Source: Oligosphaeraceae bacterium
Lineage (GTDB): Bacteria > Verrucomicrobiota > Lentisphaeria > Oligosphaerales > Oligosphaeraceae
DNA: 9,501 nt
Assembly (NCBI GenBank): GCA_012515455.1
Contig: JAAYYJ010000084.1
Location: 1-9,501 of the forward strand
Reading direction: 5' to 3'
A program made the position numbers and the translations under genes. Of the stretch, positions 1-7,200 are shown piece by piece. The stretch's first letter is position 1. Every line of letters begins with the position of its first letter. The notes beneath the pieces were generated by a model. It made no database searches, was not told the DNA's origin, and saw only the letters and a list, made by a program, of their open reading frames with translations.

Positions 1-1890
1 AGGGGCAGTCGGCGGGGTCGTATCCACCACCAGTCCCGTCAGAGTAGATTCGCTGGCATTGCCAGCCGCATCAGTGAGCTTGACAATGATGTCGTACTGA
101 CCGTCGGCCAGGACCAGCGTCTGGCTCAGTGCGGTCTCTTCGGCACCATAGAGCTTTTCTCCCAGGGACTGGCGTTCATCAGACTGGGCGAACCACTCGA
201 CCAGCAGTGCGCCCTCCGGCAGGGTGCCGAAGATGGTCAGCGGCTCCGCGGTGCTGGGGCTGGTCAGCAGGTCGGTCTCGGAGCGGCCGGTGTCGGGACT
301 GATGCCCAGCCCCGTGACCGCACCGGGAGCCGCATTGTCTATCACGACTGTCAGGGGCAGCACACTGGTATTGCCACCCAGGTCGGTAACGGCCAGGCAC
401 AGGTCGTAGGAGCCATCAGCGGTCAGTACGGGCAAGGACAAGACCACATTCGGATTGCCGTCGGCAGCGGCGGTGGCCGCACTGGCCAGGATGGTCTCCG
501 GGGCCGACTGCAGATAGACATCCACCCGGGCGGGCAGTTCCGGCAGCACTCCGTTGAGAGTCAGCACTTCTGCCGGCCCCAGGGCAGTCAGCCAGTCAGC
601 TGTATCTGCGCCGGTATTCGGCTGCATCGTAACCTGAGTCAGCATTCCGGGAGCAGTATTGTCGATCGTGAACTGGAGCTGCTTTTCGGCAGTATTACCG
701 GCCAGGTCGGTCAGGCGCAGCAGCATTTCATAATCCCCCGGGGCGCTTATAGCGCTATCAAGCAGGAACGACAAGTCGTCGCTGCCAGCCGCGAAATTCT
801 GTCCTGCCACAACTGTATCCTGATAGAGCAGCTCGATGCGGCTGGATGTTTCCGGCACCGCGCCGGCAATGTGGATGGTCTCGCCGTCCAGCAGGCAGGT
901 GATGCCGTCGTCCGGCACCAGGCCGCGGTCCGGGACCACGGCAGTATCTCCGATGGCGGCAGGGGCGCTGTTGTCCACCGTCACATTCAGGGTTTCCACG
1001 GTGGTATTTCCGGCCAGGTCGGTGGCCTGCAGGGTCAGCACATAGACGCCGTCCGCCAGAACGATTTCCTGGCTGTAATCGCCCGCTGTCACGGTCTGGG
1101 GCCAGTTCTGTTCGCCATTACCGAGCAGCATCTCAAGCGGGTACTCACTAACACCGGTGCTAACAGAGAAGGTATTTCCCGAGGTTACCAAATCGCTGCC
1201 GGACAATCCCAGATCGGGTGCGAAGACCAGGCCGTTGAATGCCGGTGCGGTGTTGTCGATCAGCACCGTCTGCTGCACTGTGGTCACATTGCCGGCGGCG
1301 TCAGTCAGGCGTAAGATCAGCTCGTGGCTGCCCTCATCCAGCGGCAAAGACACGGTGAAGCCCGGCTCAGCACTGTCCTGTACGCCGGCATCCAGCAGAA
1401 CTGCCTCGCCCTCCAGGACCTCGACCTGGAGCAGATTCTCGGCCAGCGCGGCGGTGAAGGTAATCTCAGCGCCAGTTTCGAGCCGGGTGATGAAATCAGT
1501 ATCTGATGAACCGGTATTCGGAGTCATAAGCAATGTTAACGGCGGCACTGGCGGGAGGTTGTCGAGCAGCACAATGAAAGCATTGTCGTTACTGTTTCGG
1601 GCCAGGTCCTCTACTCTCAGCAGCAGATGGTATGTCCCATCATCGGTCAAATCCAGCGGGATGCTCAGACTGGCAGATTCGCCCTCTGCGACATAGTTCA
1701 ATTCTGTCAGAGGCTGCAGTTCTCCTCCAGGTGCAGTCTGGAGGAACAGCTGCCAATATGCAGGCACTTCAGGCAGGGTTCCAGCCAGATTCAACGTTCC
1801 CTCGACTGGATACTGGGTACAGGCGTCGGTGGCTGAGCGACCGGAGTCAGGCGTGACATGCAGGTCGGTCAGCAGTGCTGGCGGCTCGAA
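1..1890 (-). repeat. Array of Ig-like repeats (six full, one cut by the edge)
   Basis: Unit bounds are 1890-1561, 1560-1255, 1254-973, 972-661, 660-337, 336-22 and 21-1 (cut), giving lengths of 110, 102, 94, 104, 108 and 105 residues. Each unit starts with an Asn-x-x-Pro or similar turn (NTAPGML, NSAPAAI, NAAPGAV), then a PDTGRSETD-type loop, and ends with a DGxYxLxLRxTDLAGNxT strand and xxTVxID. The TDxAGNxT ending is the hallmark of bacterial Ig-like domains common in adhesins and stalks. Protein identity between units is modest, but the TDLAGNT codons are conserved, so similar DNA (for instance a reverse complement of ggccaggtcggt) recurs at several unit ends. The array continues past the window. 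Confidence 0.88.
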
Positions 1891-4245
1891 GTCATTGCCC
1901 CAGGCCACGCTGCGAGTACCACTGGCATTGCTGCCTTTGATATCCTGGGCATTGCTGGCGTCGTAACTTAGGACGTAGAAATTATTATTCACGTCCGGTG
2001 TATCGAGTCCGTCGATGATAAAGACCCCCGGCACTTCAGTCGCCCTCACAGCAACGCCCAGGGTTGTCAAATCCACGGGCAGGCTGTTTTTCTTTAGCTG
2101 GAAATCACCTAGGGTGACGGATTCGGCCAGCACGTATCCCAGGAAAGTAAGCTGGACATCGAACTGCCCTTCCAGGCCGGCTTCGGGGATGATTCGTTCC
2201 AGGGAGAGCAGCACTGGCGGGGGGAGAGTCTGCAGTTCATTGAAATCATCCTGTCGGACCCAGATCAGCTGTTTGCCGGATGCGCCGGGGAATCCCTCCT
2301 GGTCAGAAATGCCAGCGCACTGAACGGTTAGCACAAAGAACGCATTCTGATTGGTCAGACTTCCCAGGCCGTCGATGTAGAAAACCTGGTTGTAGTTGGC
2401 CTCTTCAGGATCAGTAACTGCCGGGGTAATGAGCAATGCCGCAGCCAACTCAGCGCTGCTGAGCAGCACTCCCTGGCGACGCAGAATCAGGTCATCGCTG
2501 GTGAAGGTCTCCGGCAGAATGGGCGAGCTGAAGGTCACAGTCACACGTTCGATATCGCCGGTCAGCATATAATCAGCTACATCCTCGTCGTTGCTGCTGG
2601 TAGCGGCGAAAGCAGTAACCTCCACCGCCTGGTCAGGCAATTTAGCCACTGTAATCGTATATTCATAAGATGTGTCTGCGGCCAGTAAATCCATCAACCG
2701 CAATTTGTTTTCGTAAACCGGGTCTTCGCCATCCCGCAAGGTGCAGGTGGTCAACCAGCAGTTACGCACCGGCAATACGGTGTCGCCACGAGCGAAGCTA
2801 ACGATTTCATAGCGTCCGTCGCCAGGATCATCAAGCACAATGTAGTGCCATCCTGCCTGGTGGGCAGAAATCGTAAAAGTGTAGGTATGATCACTGCCGG
2901 TGCTGATCAACTGCGGGTCAGCGCTCAACGAGTGGTTGGCACTCAGTACCTGCTCGTTGCTGGCATTATTGCTGAACCAGAGCGTCTCAGGCATGTCGTC
3001 GGTATCAGTCTTGTCATTGACTAGAAAAATGGTGGCCGTGTCGTCGAGGGTACGGCCACTGCGCACCAGCTCGTGGATGTCCACGCTGTCAATCAGGCTC
3101 AAATCCGGATTTCCCCGGCTGCTCAGGTGCGAGTAACTCGCCTCCATGCCGACAAAATGCCCCAGCAGTGAACAGGTCAGCCACCATTGCGCCAGGCCAG
3201 TCTTTTTGCTGCCAATATCACCGAGGTTTACCTGCCCCAGAGGGAGGTTGTTCGGGGTGCCGTTCAGCATCGAATCGGTGGTCTCATAATCCCAAAGCGC
3301 GAAATCAATCAGCAGGCCTTTCTCGTTGTCAGTGATCTTCGGCTGACCGGAATCAATGCGGAAATTCTTAGCCGTTCCATAGCCGTCGTTATACACCAGC
3401 ACTGACAACTCGGCCGGATAAGACGGCTCGACTTCAATGGTCATCGGATCATCACCGAGGATATCGCGGGCCAGGAAGTAGTGAATCTGCAGTGCCGGGC
3501 TGGGTTGGACTTCCAGTGTGCAGGGTGTCAGTTCGATGGTGGTGGTCTGCCCCGAGAAGGGATTCAGATAGCTCAGAGTGCCACCGAAGCTGTAGGCTTT
3601 GGCCGTATCCGGAGCGGCTTCACGTTCGGGGATAAAGCGCACCACCGCAGTGCCGGTGCCCTTTGCCGGCACTGTACCATTGCCGTCGATGGCGAAATAA
3701 TCACCGTCATCAAGCGGGAATATTTCAAAGAGATTGGTGCAGTCATTTCCCTCCAGATCAGTGACCCGGACATCGAGTTTGAGGTTGGTGATATCGTCGG
3801 TCTCGTGTCCATTGACCATGGTCAGAGTTCCATCGAAGGCTTCGCGGGTCATGGTCAGGGTCTGCTTGATTTCCAAGGACACCTTGGCACAAACAGAGGG
3901 CGAATTTTTGCCCATTTCCTGGATATAGTCAGACTGTACCATGCAGAGATTCTGCAAGGCACTGATGCGGTTTCCCTGTTCATCTGTAGATTCAGCATAG
4001 CCTAGTTCCGCGGCCTCAGTTTCACAGGAAGTCATATCTGTCTGCAGATAATGCATACAGTACATGCTGATGACCGAATCGCCATTGTTATCCACACCCT
4101 TCAGCAAGAGCTTCGCCGCCACGCCCCCTGGAGCCTCCTTGTCTGCAGCAGTGACTTCTACATACCCGGGCATTTCTTCAACCGCATAATCGCCCTGCTT
4201 TTCCAGTGACGACCAGAAGGCCATGGTGCGGTTCCAGCGGTTCAC
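1..4245 (-). CDS. Giant multidomain surface protein, downstream part (3'-partial, in the -1 frame after the break)
   Basis: This frame has no stop from 4335 to the left edge. I checked every codon from 4335 to 1, and random sequence would not stay open for about 1,400 codons. It carries no convincing start. GTG 4245-4243 overlaps the upstream stop as GTGA, but a product starting there would begin with the hydrophilic MNRWNRTMAFW and have no signal peptide, which is odd for this kind of protein. It is best read as the continuation of the upstream part. Contents in order: FVNRWNRT motif; a Cys-containing helical-looking stretch (about 4065-3870); several beta-rich core blocks with DNEKGLLIDF (about 3330-3301), SLIDSVDIHELV (3099-3064) and FLVNDKTDTDDMPETLWFS (about 3030-2965); a block with DDPGDGRYEIVSFARGD (about 2835-2780); two Big_5/SbsA-like domains; and six full Ig-like repeats plus a cut seventh. 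The gene continues beyond position 1. No catalytic motif is visible. Confidence 0.88.
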   Translation of the reverse strand, partial: MNRWNRTMAFWSSLEKQGDYAVEEMPGYVEVTAADKEAPGGVAAKLLLKGVDNNGDSVISMYCMHYLQTDMTSCETEAAELGYAESTDEQGNRISALQNLCMVQSDYIQEMGKNSPSVCAKVSLEIKQTLTMTREAFDGTLTMVNGHETDDITNLKLDVRVTDLEGNDCTNLFEIFPLDDGDYFAIDGNGTVPAKGTGTAVVRFIPEREAAPDTAKAYSFGGTLSYLNPFSGQTTTIELTPCTLEVQPSPALQIHYFLARDILGDDPMTIEVEPSYPAELSVLVYNDGYGTAKNFRIDSGQPKITDNEKGLLIDFALWDYETTDSMLNGTPNNLPLGQVNLGDIGSKKTGLAQWWLTCSLLGHFVGMEASYSHLSSRGNPDLSLIDSVDIHELVRSGRTLDDTATIFLVNDKTDTDDMPETLWFSNNASNEQVLSANHSLSADPQLISTGSDHTYTFTISAHQAGWHYIVLDDPGDGRYEIVSFARGDTVLPVRNCWLTTCTLRDGEDPVYENKLRLMDLLAADTSYEYTITVAKLPDQAVEVTAFAATSSNDEDVADYMLTGDIERVTVTFSSPILPETFTSDDLILRRQGVLLSSAELAAALLITPAVTDPEEANYNQVFYIDGLGSLTNQNAFFVLTVQCAGISDQEGFPGASGKQLIWVRQDDFNELQTLPPPVLLSLERIIPEAGLEGQFDVQLTFLGYVLAESVTLGDFQLKKNSLPVDLTTLGVAVRATEVPGVFIIDGLDTPDVNNNFYVLSYDASNAQDIKGSNASGTRSVAWGNDFEPPALLTDLHVTPDSGRSATDACTQYPVEGTLNLAGTLPEVPAYWQLFLQTAPGGELQPLTELNYVAEGESASLSIPLDLTDDGTYHLLLRVEDLARNSNDNAFIVLLDNLPPVPPLTLLMTPNTGSSDTDFITRLETGAEITFTAALAENLLQVEVLEGEAVLLDAGVQDSAEPGFTVSLPLDEGSHELILRLTDAAGNVTTVQQTVLIDNTAPAFNGLVFAPDLGLSGSDLVTSGNTFSVSTGVSEYPLEMLLGNGEQNWPQTVTAGDYSQEIVLADGVYVLTLQATDLAGNTTVETLNVTVDNSAPAAIGDTAVVPDRGLVPDDGITCLLDGETIHIAGAVPETSSRIELLYQDTVVAGQNFAAGSDDLSFLLDSAISAPGDYEMLLRLTDLAGNTAEKQLQFTIDNTAPGMLTQVTMQPNTGADTADWLTALGPAEVLTLNGVLPELPARVDVYLQSAPETILASAATAAADGNPNVVLSLPVLTADGSYDLCLAVTDLGGNTSVLPLTVVIDNAAPGAVTGLGISPDTGRSETDLLTSPSTAEPLTIFGTLPEGALLVEWFAQSDERQSLGEKLYGAEETALSQTLVLADGQYDIIVKLTDAAGNASESTLTGLVVDTTPPTAP
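1891..2640 (-). repeat. Two Big_5/SbsA-like Ig domains
   Basis: Two related units follow the core (about 2640-2250 and 2220-1891). They align as VTVTFSSPILPETFTSDDL with FDVQLTFLGYVLAESVTLGD, as VFYIDGLGSLTNQNAFFVL with VFIIDGLDTPDVNNNFYVL, and as GISDQEGFPGASGKQLIW with DIKGSNASGTRSVAW. The pattern of an FSxP strand, a later strand with IDGL, and a closing DxxGN/S...W is that of bacterial Big_5/SbsA-type Ig domains found in S-layer and surface proteins. The second ends in AWGNDFEPP, which starts the next array. Confidence 0.65.
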
Positions 4246-4256
4246 AAATCCGCCAG
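4236..4256 (-). other. Frame break joining the two parts (apparent loss of one T)
   Basis: On the minus strand the bases read GAT CTG GCG GAT TTG TGA, giving DLADL-stop. Adding one T to the TTT run would give GAT TTT GTG AAC CGC TGG, i.e. DLADFVNRWNRT, which runs straight into the open downstream frame. The two frames overlap only between 4335 and 4242, so the shift must lie there; the T run at the stop is the most economical place. There is no X-XXY-YYZ slippery heptamer at the stop (the bases are GGATTTG) and no obvious strong stem just after it, so programmed -1 frameshifting is poorly supported. Alternatives are a sequence error, a true mutation, or a GTGA stop-start overlap between two coupled genes. 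A GGCGGA stretch lies just before the GTG and could weakly resemble a ribosome binding site. Confidence 0.8.
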
Positions 4257-7200
4257 ATCCTGCGTGGTCAAATTCTCCGGCAGTGCGACCAGCAGCGACG
4301 GGTCGGCGGGGTCGACGATGGCCGGCCGGGGATCCTCAGGGCTGCGCGGTTTGAAGGCCAAGGCATTGAATGCTGCATTGAAGGCATTAAACTGCAGCGG
4401 ATTGCATTCCAGCCAGGCTTCCGAGCCATACCACTCAATCATCAGGCCGGATTGATTGGCCATCCCGCGGTAGCCCCAATAGAGCTGCCCCTGGGCGTCA
4501 TCAATCCAACTCAATTCAGCTTCGCGGGTAATGCCTCGGGTGGCTCTGCTTTCTGAAAAGCCGCCGTATCCGGGGATTGGGAAAGGCAATGGGGGTTTCC
4601 CGTCCAAGCCGTCGCAGATCGACAATGCGCCGGAAATACAGCCCAAGACACCTCCAACGGTACTTTGCCAGGCCTGCTGGGCAGCGCAGCCCACCACGGC
4701 CAATGAGCCATTGGTGATGATAGCAGCCCAACCGCTGAATCCGCCCTCCCAGCTAACTCCGAAGGTCGAGAGTGCATCCATAATGCCGACCAGGCATCCC
4801 ACCCCGGGGGCGAAGCCCAGAATGCATTTGCTCAGGGCAATCAGCAGCCCCTTGGCGCAGGGCACGCATTGTTCCTCGACGGCCGGGGGATTTGGTATTA
4901 CCGGGGTATAGACATTGGCATAAGATACTCCGGGGGCGGAGACTCCGGGGGAGTACCCGCCTCCCAGTCCGCCGCCGGACCTAGGGCAGACCAGCCCCAT
5001 ATCCACCTCTTTGGTGAATTTATGCCATTTGAAGTCTTTGCCGCATTCATAATAATACACCGTGGCAATCCATTGCCGACAGTTAGCAGTCCGGGTCACA
5101 CCGCGAGTCTCGGGAGCGGTGGCGGCTTTGCTGACCACCACCGGAATGGTGCACGACTGCTGCGGCAGCAGCACATACCCGTCTGGCGGTTGAGAAATGG
5201 TGAACGTGAAATCCTCGAATTCGCCCATTTCGATCTTCACTTCATTGGCATTGATCAATCCCTGGTTGGTCAGCACGGCATTGACCATCCGCACTTCACC
5301 GGGCAGCATATCGGCAAAGCTGCTGGGGAAAACCGTCTTAACCACTGGCATCGGCACATTGGTGGCATAGACGACATTCAGAACTACCTCGTATTGGTCT
5401 TCGATTTCAGTCTGAACCACTTCCCAGGTGTAGGTAATGGCCTGGAAGCTCAAAAAGGTCTCGACCTTTTCAGTGGCTCCGGGGGCGATGCTCACATTCA
5501 GATTGGCACCCTCATGCTGCTCCGCATTGATCAGCACTTGGCACAGACCGACCGGCAAGTTATTGAACAGGCAGTAGACGCCATCCGGGTGGGCCTCGGT
5601 GACACCGCTGGCCAGGACCTTACCGGTATAGGGATTCTTGACCGTGACAACCGCACCTGCCAGCTTCTTATTGGGGTCGGCATCGGGATTCTCGTAATAG
5701 AACCCCTCATCAATGGCCGAGACCTTCAGATTGCCGGTCGCATCAGACACCGCAGTGACAGTAAAGGGTATTTGCAGTCCGTGCTGGGCGAACTGTGCAT
5801 TGACCGCCAGACGTCCAGAGAGCGGAGCATTTAGCGGCGTGCTGTCATCGCCCTGCAGCTGAATGGCGAAGGTCACAGATTCATTGGGCGCGATGTCGTT
5901 GATGGTATTTCCGGCCGGCAGCGACATCCAGGACAACGCGGGGATGGAAATCGTAACCGGTCCGGTGCCGATGGCGCCAGTATTGGCAAGCGTCACCTCA
6001 ACTTGCCGGGAGACTCCGACCTGCATCGTGGTATTGATGGAAACCGGCTCAGCAGACAATTGCGCAAACTGCGGAATGGCAAAGAAATATACCGGAATGG
6101 AGACTTCCGCGCCTTCATTGCTGAAAAAAGCCAGCAGCGGACGCTCATAATCACGCCCGACAGATGCAGACTCAGCCAGGATACGGTAATTCAGAGTCAC
6201 TTCCTGCCCCGGCTCCAGCTCCGCCGGCAAATCCAGGAACTCAATATCAACCCCAGAGCGGACATTGCGGATCTCACCATCCAGGCCGGTCAGAGGGGTC
6301 AAATTCGGGTTGCGTAATTTCAGGCTGAAATCCTTGGGGCTGTTGCTGGTTACATCCCAGCGCAGATAACTGACCCCGGCCGCGTAGTACCTGAATCCCA
6401 GGACATCGAACTGCTGCTGCATGGCAGAGGTATCTGTGCCCGGATAGCAGGCACCAGCCACAACCTGGCCGATTTCAGAGGCCAGCGGTTCATAAAGCAC
6501 GCTGAACCGGCCGTCAATATCGCTGCAGGCTTCCAATACCCGGCGGTAGCCGTCCACGACCAGATAGACATCGACATCGGCATTCGGGACCGGGGTGGGG
6601 TCGTCGGCCCTCCTGGTCACCGTGCCGCTCAGGGTGAGATTCTGTCCGGGCAGAATCGCGATTCCCGGCGGCAGGTCATCGAGACGGGAATGATAGCTCG
6701 CTTCGATGGCGAAGCGTTCCGACCAGCCTTGGTTGTTCAGGGTACTGACCTCACGTAACGCTCCTTCGGGGTTGACGACGGCGCAGAAGCGCCAGTCATT
6801 GGCTGGTGCGAGGTGGTCCAGGGGGACATTCAGCACCTGAGTAATGCTGTCGCCCACAGCCAGCGGACTCTCCACCGAAACCAGATAAAACACATTAAGG
6901 AGCTTGTTTTCAGCGCGCACGGAACTACTGCGAGTGGCATGGATTGCCACGGGGACCTGCAGACCGGCCGGAGCATCCATATTGCCGTTGTTCTTCAAGG
7001 TGACGGCAAGCGGATAATCGCTGTCGGACTCCAGAGTGTCCTCTGGCGTTGCGATCGCGGAAATCAGGTAATCTGGGAAACTCAGATCACTGATCATCAC
7101 CCAGCCCGAGCCGGGGGAATAATCCTGCGCATCGGCAAATACCGAGAGGATTTTATTTCCGTCCTGTTGACCATCCTTACAGGCTTTTACATGCACCGAC

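Larger units (their letters stand above)
2641..5450 (-). other. Long unnamed core module of giant surface proteins
   Basis: About 935 residues, read across the frame break. Blocks in order are: TYTWEVVQTEIEDQYEVV and NVPMPVVKTVFPS; an Ig-like stretch with NAVLTNQGLINANEVKI; a Gly/Pro linker (4985-4878); a Cys-rich hydrophobic segment (4877-4614); aromatic IEWYGSEAWLECNPLQF; FVNRWNRT at the frame break; SVCAKVSLEIKQTLTMTREA; ALQIHYFLARDILGDDPMTI; DNEKGLLIDF; WWLTCSLLGHFVGMEASY; SLIDSVDIHELV; FLVNDKTDTDDMPETLWFS; and DDPGDGRYEIVSFARGD. I recall the same string of blocks from other very large bacterial surface proteins, but know no family name and could not search. There is no visible catalytic motif. 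That blocks on both sides of the break belong to this one unit is the best evidence for a single ancestral polypeptide. Confidence 0.6.

Noticed and set aside
1157..1696. Plus-strand open frame of 179 codons, Ser-rich
   Set aside because: Antisense to the Ig-like repeats; its Ser/Val-rich composition is a shadow of the repeated codons on the other strand.
1..1890. CRISPR-like or satellite DNA repeat
   Set aside because: The periodicity of about 300 bases is that of coding Ig units with diverged DNA; there are no identical short repeats with unique spacers.
3481..4005. Plus-strand open frame of 174 codons
   Set aside because: Antisense to the downstream part, where the minus strand carries coherent motifs; no ribosome binding site or recognisable product.
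4236..4256. Programmed -1 frameshift signal
   Set aside because: No slippery heptamer at the stop and no obvious strong downstream stem; kept only as a possibility in the frame-break entry.
4511..4777. Minus-strand small frame overlapping the Cys-rich segment
   Set aside because: It is in another frame of the same strand inside a convincing coding stretch and has no support of its own.
4869..5834. Long plus-strand open frame of 321 codons
   Set aside because: It lies wholly antisense to the clear regulatory-like and core domains. Its protein shows no domain pattern and is what a reverse complement of a GC-rich, stop-poor gene gives.
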